The notes beneath the pieces were generated by a model. The model made no database searches. It was given only the letters and a program-made list of their open reading frames with translations, and was not told where the DNA came from. A stretch of DNA of 64,000 nt, taken from assembly GCF_000259255.1 (NCBI RefSeq), contig NC_017737.1, forward strand, positions 124,001 to 188,000, written 5' to 3'. Position 1 is the stretch's first letter. Every line of letters starts with the position of its first letter. Source of the DNA: Helicobacter cetorum MIT 00-7128 (GTDB taxonomy: Bacteria; Campylobacterota; Campylobacteria; Campylobacterales; Helicobacteraceae). The translations under genes were made by a program, and so were the position numbers. Shown here in pieces: positions 49,111 through 60,669 of this stretch.

Positions 49111-49797
49111 TTAATATGCCTCAAGCAAGGATAAAAGCATTTTAACTCCATCTATAGAGGGTGTTTGCAAGATTTTTGCAATTCCTAACGCCCTTTCAGG
49201 GTGGGGCATAAGTGCAAAAACATTCTTGTCCTTATTGCAAATGCCAGCAATATTATTTACAGAGCCATTTACATCATCACTATAGCATAATAGCACTTGT
49301 TTATTCTCATATAAACGCTCCAAAGTTTCTCTAGGTGCATAAAAATTCCCCTCCTTATGCGCTATAGGTAAAATAATCTTTTCTTTTATTTGATAATCTT
49401 TTAATAACGCATTATGATTATTTTCAACATACAGCTCTTGGTTTTTTGCAATAAATTTCAAACCCTTGTTTTTCATTAAAGTCCCCTCTAAGAGCTTGCT
49501 TTCTGTAAGGATTTGAAACCCGTTGCAAATACCTAGCACACGCCCCCCATTACTAACATATGCTTTAATAGCTTTCATAATAGGCATTTGGCTTGCAATA
49601 CAGCCTGAACGCCAATAATCCCCATAGCTAAACCCTCCAGGAATAACAACCAAGCTCGTTTCTTTGGGTAAGGAATTTTCCCTATGCCCCACTATCACGC
49701 TTGAAATCTTGCAAGTTTTATTAGCCTGCACAAAATCAAAGGCTTTTTTCATATCTCTTTGACAATTTGTGCCTAAAAATTCTAAAATAGCTATCAT
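49111..49797 (-). CDS. purQ: phosphoribosylformylglycinamidine synthase subunit PurQ
   Basis: A 228-residue class I glutamine amidotransferase that feeds ammonia to PurL in purine synthesis. The nucleophile motif VLGICNGFQIL (Cys) and the His/Glu site MPHPERAL are present, with GGFSYGDYWRSGCIASQMPI earlier. purS overlaps its start by one base. H. pylori is generally described as lacking this part of de novo purine synthesis, so its presence here is notable; a purL elsewhere in the genome would be needed for function. Confidence 0.95.
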   Translation of the reverse strand: MIAILEFLGTNCQRDMKKAFDFVQANKTCKISSVIVGHRENSLPKETSLVVIPGGFSYGDYWRSGCIASQMPIMKAIKAYVSNGGRVLGICNGFQILTESKLLEGTLMKNKGLKFIAKNQELYVENNHNALLKDYQIKEKIILPIAHKEGNFYAPRETLERLYENKQVLLCYSDDVNGSVNNIAGICNKDKNVFALMPHPERALGIAKILQTPSIDGVKMLLSLLEAY

Positions 49798-50036
49798 TAC
49801 CTTAACAATATTTCATAATGTTCTGTTATAGGATTTACTAGAAGTTTCTCTGCCATAAGCCTTGCCTCTTGTAAGGCCTTTTTTTTATCCGTAGTTTCTA
49901 GTTCTAAAAGCACGCTTTTACTTAAGGCAATTTTTTTAATCTTATCAAAACCCAATGAATTCAATGAATTTTCAAGCGCTTTGAGCGTTGGGTCTAAAAC
50001 GCCCTCTTTTAAAAAAATACGCACTTCTACTTGCAT
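49797..50036 (-). CDS. purS: phosphoribosylformylglycinamidine synthase subunit PurS
   Basis: A 79-residue PurS (MQVEVRIFLKEGVLDPTLKA, then NSLGFDKIKKIALSKSVLLE). It bridges PurQ and small-type PurL in the FGAR amidotransferase complex. It overlaps purQ by one base. Upstream, toward ctpA, there is a 423-bp gap where Campylobacter has purC. Confidence 0.9.
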   Translation of the reverse strand: MQVEVRIFLKEGVLDPTLKALENSLNSLGFDKIKKIALSKSVLLELETTDKKKALQEARLMAEKLLVNPITEHYEILLR

Positions 50037-50459
50037 AATCTCCTCATGCTTATTATCTTTTTAATCTTTTTGATTTTACACTCCAAACAACAACTCAATC
50101 ATTGATAAAACAAGCCAAACTAGTCTCTTAATAAAACTATCTTAAAGGCTTGCAATATGTCTTAATAGCCTTTTAAAAGGCATTTATCATTATCTAAGAC
50201 TTCTAATCATCTTAATGTTTTCTTCAAGTGCCCCTATGTTTTAAACTTGCTTGATTTTTATCTTAAAAAAGAATTTTTGATGCCCTTAAGCCAAAAATAC
50301 CCTTCTTAAATAAACCAAATCAACCTAAATGCCCCATAATCACAACAACCACATTTTTAGACTTAATAAAATGTCTTAAAGCCAAGGGGTCTTTGATATG
50401 CCATAAAAAGCATTGCCCCTTATAGCCATATCAAGCGTATTGTTGCTTAAACTATCTCT
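50037..50459. other. 423-bp intergenic region between purS and ctpA
   Basis: No intact reading frame of useful length. A small inverted pair (TAGCCTTTTAAAAGGC near 50167) is visible. On the minus strand, about 50400-50330 can be read as a short fragment around ALRHFIKSKNVVVVIMGHLG ending at a stop, which looks like decayed coding sequence but I cannot name its parent with confidence. In Campylobacter this position, from memory, holds purC. Confidence 0.5.
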
Positions 50460-51815
50460 TTATTTCTTGGTTTCAACCTTTTTAGGCTCTTCTATGATTG
50501 TCCAAGTTTTTAAACTATCAATAGCGACTTTCAACTGAATGTCATTACTAATAATCTTTGGTGTAATATCTTGGTCTTCTTCACTCTTTTGATTCTTGGT
50601 AGCGTTCTTAGAGGCTGGATTTTTATCATCAATCTTTTTAAGCTCTTGCTCTAAATGGTGTTTTAAATCTGCCTCTTTCAAACTAAACTTATTCTCGTTC
50701 TCTGGCACTTTACCCGGATAAATCACAATATCAGGTTTAATACCGGTAGCTTGGATAGTGCGCCCACTTGGCAAGTAATAGCGTGCGGTAGTGATTTTAA
50801 TGGCCTCGTTTCTATTGACAGGCAAGAGCATTTGCACACTTCCTTTACCAAAGGTATTTTCTCCAATAATAATGGCTCGTTTATGATCTTGCAAGGCTCC
50901 TGCTACAATCTCGCTCGCACTCGCTGAACCCGCATTGACCAACACCGCAATAGGCAAGTTCGCATAAGGCGCTCTACCATTAGCCTTGTATTCTAAATTC
51001 TCATCTTTATTCTTGCCCTTTTGAGAGACTAAAATGCCGTCTTTAATGAATAAATTAGATAAACCTACCGCTTGATTGAGTAAGCCTCCGGGATTTCCTC
51101 TTAAATCTAGCACAATGCCCTTAGCTTTAGGATTAGCCTTCAAGCCATCTAAGACTGATTTGGTTACATTCTTATCAAAGGAATTGACTCTTACATAGAG
51201 ATAAGGGGTTTTTTCAATCTTTTTGACATATACAGACTTAACCTTAATAATATCTCTCACAATATTGAATACTAAGGGCTTGGGCTCGTTTTTTCTCACT
51301 ACAGTGATTTGGATAGAAGTCTTTGGCTTACCACGCATAAGATTGATAGCATCATCAATATTCATATTAAGAGTGCTTTCTTTATTGATTTTCAAAATCG
51401 TATCGCCAGCTTTAACCCCCGCTTTGTAAGCTGGAGTGCCCTCTAAGGGTGCAATAACGGTTAAAACGCCATCACGCATGCCCACTGTGATACCAAGCCC
51501 TCCAAACTCCCCATCAGTTTGAGCTTGAAACTCTTTAAACTTCTTTTCATTCAAATAGGCTGAATGCGCATCTAAATTAGAAAGTAAGCCCTCAATAGCC
51601 TTTGTCATAATTTCAGAAATACTGATTTTATCCACATATTTTTTTTCAATTTCTGAAACCACATTGGTGAAACGGCTGAATGCCTCAACCCTTTTGGCTG
51701 CTAATTCTTGGGGGTTCTCTTTGACTTGCTTATTTTCCTTAATCTCTGCACCATGCAAGCTCAAAGAAAGCCCTACAGAAACTACTAATAACCCCTTAAA
51801 TAACCGCTTTGTCAT
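50460..51815 (-). CDS. ctpA: carboxyl-terminal processing protease CtpA
   Basis: I took the ATG at 51813-51815 (MTKRLFKGLLVVSVGLSLSL, 451 residues) with a GAGG site; a longer frame to 51869 only adds unrelated residues. Layout: signal peptide, a helical segment, PDZ domain (FGGLGITVGMRDGVLTVIAP, PAYKAGVKAGDTILKINKES) and the S41 catalytic domain with GIVLDLRGNPGGLLNQAVGL and the Ser/Lys dyad in NAGSASASEIVAGAL and ENTFGKGSVQ. The C-terminal part is Lys-rich. It degrades or trims periplasmic proteins. Confidence 0.95.
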   Translation of the reverse strand: MTKRLFKGLLVVSVGLSLSLHGAEIKENKQVKENPQELAAKRVEAFSRFTNVVSEIEKKYVDKISISEIMTKAIEGLLSNLDAHSAYLNEKKFKEFQAQTDGEFGGLGITVGMRDGVLTVIAPLEGTPAYKAGVKAGDTILKINKESTLNMNIDDAINLMRGKPKTSIQITVVRKNEPKPLVFNIVRDIIKVKSVYVKKIEKTPYLYVRVNSFDKNVTKSVLDGLKANPKAKGIVLDLRGNPGGLLNQAVGLSNLFIKDGILVSQKGKNKDENLEYKANGRAPYANLPIAVLVNAGSASASEIVAGALQDHKRAIIIGENTFGKGSVQMLLPVNRNEAIKITTARYYLPSGRTIQATGIKPDIVIYPGKVPENENKFSLKEADLKHHLEQELKKIDDKNPASKNATKNQKSEEDQDITPKIISNDIQLKVAIDSLKTWTIIEEPKKVETKK

Positions 51816-51943
51816 TTTTGCTATAACCTCATATTCAAATATAACCCAACTTCCACATGCAACACGCAAAATTTAATGGGGTTTTTCATTTTAATTTTCT
51901 TCCCTAATTCTAGCAAGTTTTGAATAATATCACAAAGTAAAAC

Positions 51944-52813
51944 TTAGTGCCACTTCTTATCTTTATAATTTGAACGCCCTCTTTTAACACGCCCCAAGAT
52001 TTCAATATTAGCCCTATAGCGTTTGGCTAATCGTTTTAAACGCACCTTATATTTAGGCGCGCAGCAAAACAACCATTCATACTCTTCCCCACTTTTATAA
52101 CGCTTATCTTTTTTAAATAGCTTAAAATCTAGTTGATTAAGTTTAGAAAGCCGATTGCACTCCGTATAAATGCCATCAGAAATATCTAACCCCACGCTAA
52201 TAAAGCGAGTCAAATTTTTAAAAAACCCTACATTAAAACTTAATTGAAAAAAGCGAGATTTTTTACAAGCATTCCCCCCTCTTAAAAGCGAATGTAAGGC
52301 TTTATAGCTAGAGCCAACTCTAGCGCTACTTATAATCAAATCTCCTTTTTTAGCCCCTTTTCTATACAACACTCGCCCCCTAGTCTCACCTATCATCGTA
52401 ATAGCAAAACTAAGCGTATTAGAACTAATCGTATCGCCCCCAATAAGCTTAATCCCCCATTTTAAGCACACTTCTTCAATGCCCTCTTCTAAAAGAGAGC
52501 ATTCTTTTAAGCTAAAGCTTTTTGGCACACTCAAGCCCAAAAGAGCGTATTTGGGTATAGCATTCATGCATAAAATATCAGAAATATTGACTAAAAAAGC
52601 TTTTTTAGCAAGGGCTTTTAAAGAAAACCACTCCCTTTTAAAATGCACCCCCTCACTAAATAAATCTAAGGCTAAAACTTTGTCTTTAGAATTTGTAGAG
52701 ATAACTCCAAAACGCTCTTTTAAAGAAGTGCTTAAAACTACGCCATCATCGCCTATTCCTTTAGCAATAGGCGTTTTTTTAAGCCATTTAAAAAAATGCG
52801 TCTCTAAGTCCAT
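51944..52813 (-). CDS. thiL: thiamine-monophosphate kinase
   Basis: A 289-residue ThiL making thiamine diphosphate. The N-terminal KGIGDDGVVLS, VNISDILCMNAIPKYALLGL, KLIGGDTISSNTLSFAI and VGLDISDGIYTE match the AIR-synthase/ThiL family. The C-terminal third is unusually Lys/Arg rich. It lies three bases after nadC, at the end of the nadA-nadC line. From memory H. pylori lacks thiL at this place. Confidence 0.88.
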   Translation of the reverse strand: MDLETHFFKWLKKTPIAKGIGDDGVVLSTSLKERFGVISTNSKDKVLALDLFSEGVHFKREWFSLKALAKKAFLVNISDILCMNAIPKYALLGLSVPKSFSLKECSLLEEGIEEVCLKWGIKLIGGDTISSNTLSFAITMIGETRGRVLYRKGAKKGDLIISSARVGSSYKALHSLLRGGNACKKSRFFQLSFNVGFFKNLTRFISVGLDISDGIYTECNRLSKLNQLDFKLFKKDKRYKSGEEYEWLFCCAPKYKVRLKRLAKRYRANIEILGRVKRGRSNYKDKKWH

Positions 52814-52816
52814 TTT

Positions 52817-54637
<1,821 letters not shown>

Positions 54638-54648
<11 letters not shown>

Positions 54649-55450
54649 TAAATTCCCCTATACTTTCTCCAAACTTCACGCATTTTTCCCTTAATTCTTT
54701 AAAGGCTATGTTTTGAGCAAAGATTACTATAGTAGAACCCATTTCAAAATTCCCTAAAAGTTGTGCTTTTTTAATTAAAATGGGGGAATTATAGCTATAT
54801 TTTTGAATTTTTTTAGTTATGCCCATATTTTTGGCATTAGTTTGGATACGCTCATCAAATAAAAAGCGCATTTTACCAACATTTAACGCCCCAACAGCTA
54901 CAAAATATAACTTATTGCCTTTAACATCTCTTGCAACAAGCACCACTCGCTCATTACCCACAAATAAATTCTTGTTTTTGTATAGCGAAGGCATATTAAC
55001 CGGCAATAATTTACCCGGAAAATAACGAGCCTCTAAAATTTCTAAATCACAAGGGGCGTGGTAGTGGTGATAATCCTTAGGCGAGAGATAAAAATTCATA
55101 TAAGAATAAGAATTATCCAAAGGCTTATCTTCACCCACCAATTCATTTGCATAATAGAACATGCCCTTAATCTGTAAGGCTTGATTATCTTCTAAAACTT
55201 TGCATTCAGTAATGAGGGAATCACATGGCGCAATTAAGGTATTTAAGCTAGTATCAAAATCTCGTTCTTTTTTTAAAGAGCGAGTGAAAAGGGCGTTCAA
55301 ACTCTTATAGTTTTCTAAAGGCTCAAATTCGCTCAAATCAATTTTAAAGATTTTGACATAAAGGGCATTGATTTGTTTTTGGATAAAGGGGGGGAACTCA
55401 TAGTGAGCAAAAGAGCCAAAAACCCTTGAAAGAGTATTGCTTAAAGCCAC
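54638..55450 (-). CDS. psd: phosphatidylserine decarboxylase proenzyme
   Basis: A 270-residue Psd making phosphatidylethanolamine. The central [20 protein letters not shown] and the C-terminal autocleavage site [15 protein letters not shown] (Gly-Ser-Thr, cut to form the pyruvoyl group) are intact. It overlaps nadA (11 bases) and the coiled-coil gene upstream (1 base). Confidence 0.95.
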
Positions 55451-55953
55451 TATTTTAACCCTGCCATATTGAGTATAAATTCAATTTCGCCCTTACTCAC
55501 TTTAAATTCCTTAGAAATAGATTCCACACTAAAGCCATTTTGATACATTTTCAAAACTTGCTTTTCATTAATCTCATCACTTCCTGCATAATGCCCCATA
55601 TCTTTAAACTTATTCTCTAAAACAATGATTTTTTCTTCTAAATAATCACGCTCTTTATCCATAGACTTTTGGATTTCTTGCAATTGATTATACAGATGCG
55701 ACAGAGTGGTTCTAAGGGCACTATCATCTTTGCCATTTTGCTCTATAGCTACATTTTCTAAGCGCCCCTCTAATTCTTTCAGTCGCTTAGAATGGACATA
55801 ATTTTCTTGATAGGACTCATCTAAGGTTTTTTCCAAGCGCCTCATCTTATGATAAAACTCTTTTTCCTTAAAATATAAATACCCCACCAAACATACTAAA
55901 ACCAATAAAATAGCCCCTAAAACTATCATAACCAAATCATTTGTTGCCAACAT
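55450..55953 (-). CDS. membrane-anchored coiled-coil protein with C-terminal helix-turn-helix (HP1358-like)
   Basis: A 167-residue protein: N-terminal membrane anchor ([19 protein letters not shown]), a long coiled coil ([34 protein letters not shown]), then a short helix-turn-helix-like end ([20 protein letters not shown]). A counterpart lies at the same place in H. pylori. Function unknown. Confidence 0.75.
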   Translation of the reverse strand: MLATNDLVMIVLGAILLVLVCLVGYLYFKEKEFYHKMRRLEKTLDESYQENYVHSKRLKELEGRLENVAIEQNGKDDSALRTTLSHLYNQLQEIQKSMDKERDYLEEKIIVLENKFKDMGHYAGSDEINEKQVLKMYQNGFSVESISKEFKVSKGEIEFILNMAGLK

Positions 55954-55967
55954 TATTCTCCCTTCTC

Positions 55968-56456
55968 TTATAATTTCAATCTTTCAGCGTTTGCAATATG
56001 CTTATCATAGCGCTTTATATCCAAAGAGCGCATGCGAGTGATTTCTAAAAAACTCTCATCTTTAGCTATGCCAAAAAAAGCTAAAAACTTTCCTAAAAAT
56101 AAGCATCGCACATAGTAGTTCTTAGAAATTATAAAACTCTCATTTCTCGCACAAATAAGTCCATGCCCTAAAGCCAAAATACTGCTACTTTGTTTGAGCT
56201 TAAGCAAGCTTTGGCTCAATAACAAACTCTCTAATTTTTCTAATTTAGAATACATAGCCTTTAATAATTCTAAAGTGTCGCTTTCAATATTTAAATTAGA
56301 AAAGTCAAACCCCAAATCAAGTCGTTCGTATTCTTCTAAAAGCTCAAAAGAGCGCTCACTTTTAGGGATAAATTCTTCATAAGCAAAAGCTAAATCGCAT
56401 TGAACTAGGCGGGTTTGAAAACCTAAGGCTTGAGATTTTAAAACCAAATCATGCAT
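55968..56456 (-). CDS. protein of unknown function (HP1359-like)
   Basis: A 162-residue soluble protein. The N-terminal half is acidic and helical (IPKSERSFELLEEYERLDLG; LELLKAMYSKLEKLESLLLS), and the C-terminal half looks like a beta-rich domain (SSSILALGHGLICARNESFI, ITRMRSLDIKRYDKHIANAE) that could be PilZ-like, though I cannot confirm it. It is conserved in position in H. pylori. It overlaps the prenyltransferase gene by 8 bases. Confidence 0.65.
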   Translation of the reverse strand: MHDLVLKSQALGFQTRLVQCDLAFAYEEFIPKSERSFELLEEYERLDLGFDFSNLNIESDTLELLKAMYSKLEKLESLLLSQSLLKLKQSSSILALGHGLICARNESFIISKNYYVRCLFLGKFLAFFGIAKDESFLEITRMRSLDIKRYDKHIANAERLKL

Positions 56457-57333
56457 GTTTTAACCCCACATCAAGAACAATAAAAATAAAAAAGATAACC
56501 CCCAAATAGCCATTACTCACAAAAAAGGCTTTAGGAATATTTTTATAATCTCTAGTTACTAAGATTTGCTCATACAATAAAATCAAAGCTGAAACTCCTA
56601 AGCCTAAATACGCAAAAAGCCCCCCATCATAGTTTTTCACAAAACCTAGCCAGCATATTAGAGCTAGAAGGTGTGAGAGCCTTGAAAAATTTAAGCACCA
56701 CTCTTCACCTAACTTGCTTGGAATGGAATGTAAGCCCCTTTTTTTGTCAAACTCCATATCTTGTAAAGAATACAATAAGTCAAATCCAGCCACCCATAGC
56801 ATAACCCCCAAAGCTAAAAAGACATTCCATAAAGGAATAGCTCCTAAGATTGCCACACTTCCAGCAATGGGGGCTAGTCCTAGTGCTAAACCCACGATAA
56901 AATGAGCCAAAGAAGAAAAGCGTTTGAAATACGAATACCCCCCTAAGATGATTAAAAAGGGTAAAGAGAGCTTAAAGGCTAAAGTATTAATGCAATAACT
57001 CACAACCACAAATAAAAGAGCGTTTGAAAAACTAAAAATAACCATGCTTTTAACACTAATTCTTCCATCTACACTGGGGCGATTTTTGGTTCTTGGATTA
57101 TCTTTGTCAATGTCTCTATCTACTAAGCGGTTAAACCCCATAGCAAAGTTTCTTGCACTTAATAATGCCAAAGAGCAAAGGATTAAAATCTCTATGCCAA
57201 AAAAGAGCGTTTGATTTTTTTGATACGAGCTAACAACCATAGCTATAAACAAGAACATGCTAGAAAATATGGTGTGTTCTAAAGCGACTAATTCACTTAA
57301 GGCTTTGATTTTATGCGTGATTTTTTTAATCAA
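56449..57333 (-). CDS. ubiA: UbiA-family prenyltransferase (menaquinone synthesis, MqnP-like)
   Basis: A 294-residue membrane prenyltransferase: NRLVDRDIDKDNPRTKNRPS (first Asp-rich motif) and DLLYSLQDMEFDKKRGLHSI (second). About eight transmembrane segments. Helicobacter makes menaquinone by the futalosine route and lacks ubiquinone, so its substrate is probably a futalosine-pathway naphthoate (MqnP role). The substrate is inferred. It abuts the DUF502 gene upstream. Confidence 0.85.
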   Translation of the reverse strand: MIKKITHKIKALSELVALEHTIFSSMFLFIAMVVSSYQKNQTLFFGIEILILCSLALLSARNFAMGFNRLVDRDIDKDNPRTKNRPSVDGRISVKSMVIFSFSNALLFVVVSYCINTLAFKLSLPFLIILGGYSYFKRFSSLAHFIVGLALGLAPIAGSVAILGAIPLWNVFLALGVMLWVAGFDLLYSLQDMEFDKKRGLHSIPSKLGEEWCLNFSRLSHLLALICWLGFVKNYDGGLFAYLGLGVSALILLYEQILVTRDYKNIPKAFFVSNGYLGVIFFIFIVLDVGLKHA

Positions 57334-57879
57334 TTATTTAATTCCTAACGAAATGACTTTTCTTAAACCTTGAGACACGCTCAAATCAGTCAATTTCATT
57401 TTTTCTTTAGGGATTTTTAATAACAGCCCTGAAATAGGGTTTGGGGTTGTAGGAATAAAAACCCAACAAGATTCATCTTCTTCTTTCTTGGTAATAAAGC
57501 CTATGACTTCACTCCCCCCAAATTCTACATAAACTACCCCTAAATATTCCATGCCCCCCTTACCAGAAAATACTCCTATCATATCTTTTAAAGCCCCATA
57601 TACTGAGCCAATGATAGGAATCTTGCTAATGATGTATTCAGAAGCCTTGATAAGCAAAAACTCTTTGTTTTTTTCAAACAAACGCCCCACATACACTAAT
57701 AATAACGCACTTAAAAATAAAATGCCCATGGTCGCACTCAAGCTATTTGCGGTCGTGTTAAAAATAATTTCTATGAAATTTTTCACAAAGCTATAGACAA
57801 AGGATAATAACCACAACAAAATGATAATCGGCAGTAGCACCAAAATGCCCTTACCCATAAGCCGTAATATGGTATTCAC
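57334..57879 (-). CDS. DUF502-family membrane protein
   Basis: A 181-residue protein with two N-terminal transmembrane segments (GILVLLPIIILLWLLSFVYS; SATMGILFLSALLLVYVG) and a beta-rich C-terminal domain (IPIIGSVYGALKDMIGVFSG, VVYVEFGGSEVIGFITKKEE, CWVFIPTTPNPISGLLLKIP), matching the DUF502 family. Function unknown. It lies between comEC and the prenyltransferase on one strand. Confidence 0.8.
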   Translation of the reverse strand: MNTILRLMGKGILVLLPIIILLWLLSFVYSFVKNFIEIIFNTTANSLSATMGILFLSALLLVYVGRLFEKNKEFLLIKASEYIISKIPIIGSVYGALKDMIGVFSGKGGMEYLGVVYVEFGGSEVIGFITKKEEDESCWVFIPTTPNPISGLLLKIPKEKMKLTDLSVSQGLRKVISLGIK

Positions 57880-57889
57880 TCTTAAGCCC

Positions 57890-59209
57890 TTAATTCCCTA
57901 CAATTAAACTAGGCATTATAATATATTGATAGCAACAATACAAGAAAAAGCTAACGCTTAAAATATTCATGCTTAAATAGGCTTTAAAAAAACGAACACT
58001 AAGAAGTGTTAAGCACAAAAACACCCCTAAGAGCCACAAAGGTGTATGAATTGAAATAGTAGGAATTTCTAAAGGCGTATTTAAAAAATTATCTAATAGA
58101 TGCCCCAAATTGATTGCATGCAAGAATAAACTCAAAGGAAAAAACACCACAAAAACAAAGCCTAAAGGAATGCTAAGGAGTTGATAAAATGAAAACATAG
58201 GAAAAAAGGCATGCACAACAATAAGCATGTTAAAAAACACCAAAACGCTTAAGCTTATGGCTTGAATAAATCGCCTTAAAAGAGAGTTATCTTTAAAAAA
58301 AGCTTTCGCATGTTTTAAAAATAAAAAGATATACCACACCCCACAAACTGAGAGCAAAAACCCCACACTAAAAAGCAATTTAGGTAGTAGGGCAATGGCG
58401 ATAAGGCTTGCTAAAATCAAGAGCTTGAAACTTAGTAGCCTTATGCCAAAAAAGCATGCTAAAAACCCTAGTAAGCCCATTAAAAACGCCCTAAAAAAAG
58501 ATGGCAAAAAATCTAATAGCACTAAATAACCTAGCATAAAAACCCAGACTAAAACCCCCACATCAAAAAAGGCGTTCCTATAGGGAAAATAGCGATTTTG
58601 CAAGGGCTTATAAAAGAGAGACAAAAGAAAATAAAGTGTGGCACTCAAAATGCCTAAATGAAACCCACTAATGGCTAGTAGGTGGTTAATGCCTAAAGAA
58701 TTAGCCCTATCTCTTAAATCTTTATTCAGACTATCGCCCAAAAACAACGCCCGATACAAATTGCTGATAAAGTCGTTTGAATGCATGCTATCAATAAAAT
58801 TGCGTAAATGAGCTTTAAAATCTTGCTTGTGCAATAAAGAAAAAGAATAGGTGTGAAAATAGCATGATTTCAAAGATTGCAAAAAATTACAAGGCATAAC
58901 CTTACCAAAAAATCGTGCGTAGCGGTATTGAAGATTTTTTAAAGGCTCTTTTGTAGTGGTGTAAAAAATATGACCTTGAGCGGATTTGAGTTTTAAGACA
59001 AAATAAGATTTTTGGTTTTTCATCTTAGGGTATTGCAATAAAATTTGAGCGTTGAAACTCATGGGCTTTGAAAAATCAAGTTTTTTGTAATTAGAGTATT
59101 CTAAATAGAGATTAAAAGCAAACAATAAGCCTAAAATGACAAAACATACTAAGCTCTCTTTGGGGGTTGTGAGTAAATCAAACGCCCCCTTAAAAGATGT
59201 GGTTTTCAA
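57890..59209 (-). CDS. comEC: ComEC/Rec2 DNA-uptake channel
   Basis: A 439-residue multi-pass membrane protein with the competence-domain signature GINHLLAISGFHLGILSATL and many hydrophobic helices. ComEC carries single-stranded DNA across the inner membrane in natural transformation. It is shorter than many ComECs, which often have a C-terminal metallo-beta-lactamase domain; that domain is absent, as in H. pylori. It overlaps dnaB by 4 bases. Confidence 0.93.
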   Translation of the reverse strand: MKTTSFKGAFDLLTTPKESLVCFVILGLLFAFNLYLEYSNYKKLDFSKPMSFNAQILLQYPKMKNQKSYFVLKLKSAQGHIFYTTTKEPLKNLQYRYARFFGKVMPCNFLQSLKSCYFHTYSFSLLHKQDFKAHLRNFIDSMHSNDFISNLYRALFLGDSLNKDLRDRANSLGINHLLAISGFHLGILSATLYFLLSLFYKPLQNRYFPYRNAFFDVGVLVWVFMLGYLVLLDFLPSFFRAFLMGLLGFLACFFGIRLLSFKLLILASLIAIALLPKLLFSVGFLLSVCGVWYIFLFLKHAKAFFKDNSLLRRFIQAISLSVLVFFNMLIVVHAFFPMFSFYQLLSIPLGFVFVVFFPLSLFLHAINLGHLLDNFLNTPLEIPTISIHTPLWLLGVFLCLTLLSVRFFKAYLSMNILSVSFFLYCCYQYIIMPSLIVGN

Positions 59210-60669
59210 ATGGGCATGATATTGATTTGAGTTTCTTGCTCTTCTAAATGAGTGGTATCTATAGAGATGTCTTCATAGCGAGTGAGCGGAGCGTTATAGC
59301 GTGTATAAACCGTTCCTGTAGCCCCATTTCTGTTTTTAGCCACAATGATTTCAGCATCTTCTACACTTCCATTTTGTTTGTGAAGACGCCTTTCTTCATC
59401 AACCTTTAAACGCAAAGTCTCTGCTTCTTCAACCTTGCCTTCTCTTTTGAGTTTGTCTATTTTATTGTTTTCAGCTTGAATCCTATACCAATAATCTCTA
59501 TACACAAATAAAACAATATCCGCATCTTGTTCAATCCCCCCACTATCTTTAATATCCGAAAGTATGGGGCGTTTGTCATCTCTACCTTCTAAAGCACGAT
59601 TAAGTTGCACTAACGCTACAATAGAAATTCCTAATTCCCTAGCTAGAGTTTTAAGCTCCCTTGAAATCTCAGCGACTTGCTCATGGCGTTCTCTATTTAT
59701 TTTAGCCTTGCTCCCTGACATCAGTTGCAAGTAGTCAATAAAGGCAATTTCTAAGTCCTTATGCTGGGCTTTAAGCTTTCTTAGTTGCAAGCGGATTTGT
59801 TCTATTCTCACATAACTTTTATCATAAAAATAGAGTTTTTTTTGAGAAAACTCATCAAATCGTTTGGCTAAAATTTCCCATTGATTATCATCAAGTCTTC
59901 CACTTCTTAAATCGCTCATGTTAATAGAAGTTAAATCAGACAAAGCCCTTATAGCTAAATCTTCTGCATCCATTTCCAAGCTAAAAACCGCTACCCCCTT
60001 ATCCTCATTAAGAGCGGCTAAAACCATGTTCATCATCAAACTTGTTTTACCCATAGCAGGTCTCCCCCCAATAATGACTAAATTCCCCTTATTAAATCCG
60101 GTGGTATAGCTATCTAGTTGGGCAAATCCAGTCGGCACACCTGTAACTTCTAAGCTCCCTTTTTCCATGTTTTCTGTAATCATTTTCATAGTGCTACTAA
60201 GCACTTCTTTAATATCCCTAAAACCATCTATCGTGCTACCATTTAATAAAGCATAGACTTCTTGTTCTACAGCGTTTAGAATATCACTAGATTTTTGTGG
60301 GCTTTCTAAGGATTTTTCTCTAATGGTATTAGCTAAACTAAAAAGCTTGCGTTTAATGGAAGCGTTTTTAATCTCTTCTACATAAGCTTCAATATTATCC
60401 ATAGGACTTGCGGCAAAAATAGCGAGCAAATCTTCTTCGCTGATTTGCTTATCGCTTGGCATTTTTTGACGGATAAAATTCTCATCAATAGGGTATCTTT
60501 CTTCATAGAGTTTTAAGGCGATTTCAAAAAACAAGCCATTAGGCGGATAGTAAAAATCGCTAGGCTCTAAAATGCTATGAACTTCTTGAATCTTATCATT
60601 AGCAAACACAATGCCTGAAAGCACAATGCGTTCAATGTTTTGCAATCGTTGTAATTGTTCTAATTCCAT
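59206..60669 (-). CDS. dnaB: replicative DNA helicase DnaB
   Basis: A 487-residue helicase: N-terminal domain ([20 protein letters not shown]), Walker [16 protein letters not shown], Walker B and following [13 protein letters not shown], and [20 protein letters not shown], then [20 protein letters not shown]. It unwinds DNA at the fork. The start overlaps the nnr end by 10 bases, and the stop overlaps comEC by 4. Confidence 0.98.
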   Translation of the reverse strand: MELEQLQRLQNIERIVLSGIVFANDKIQEVHSILEPSDFYYPPNGLFFEIALKLYEERYPIDENFIRQKMPSDKQISEEDLLAIFAASPMDNIEAYVEEIKNASIKRKLFSLANTIREKSLESPQKSSDILNAVEQEVYALLNGSTIDGFRDIKEVLSSTMKMITENMEKGSLEVTGVPTGFAQLDSYTTGFNKGNLVIIGGRPAMGKTSLMMNMVLAALNEDKGVAVFSLEMDAEDLAIRALSDLTSINMSDLRSGRLDDNQWEILAKRFDEFSQKKLYFYDKSYVRIEQIRLQLRKLKAQHKDLEIAFIDYLQLMSGSKAKINRERHEQVAEISRELKTLARELGISIVALVQLNRALEGRDDKRPILSDIKDSGGIEQDADIVLFVYRDYWYRIQAENNKIDKLKREGKVEEAETLRLKVDEERRLHKQNGSVEDAEIIVAKNRNGATGTVYTRYNAPLTRYEDISIDTTHLEEQETQINIMPI

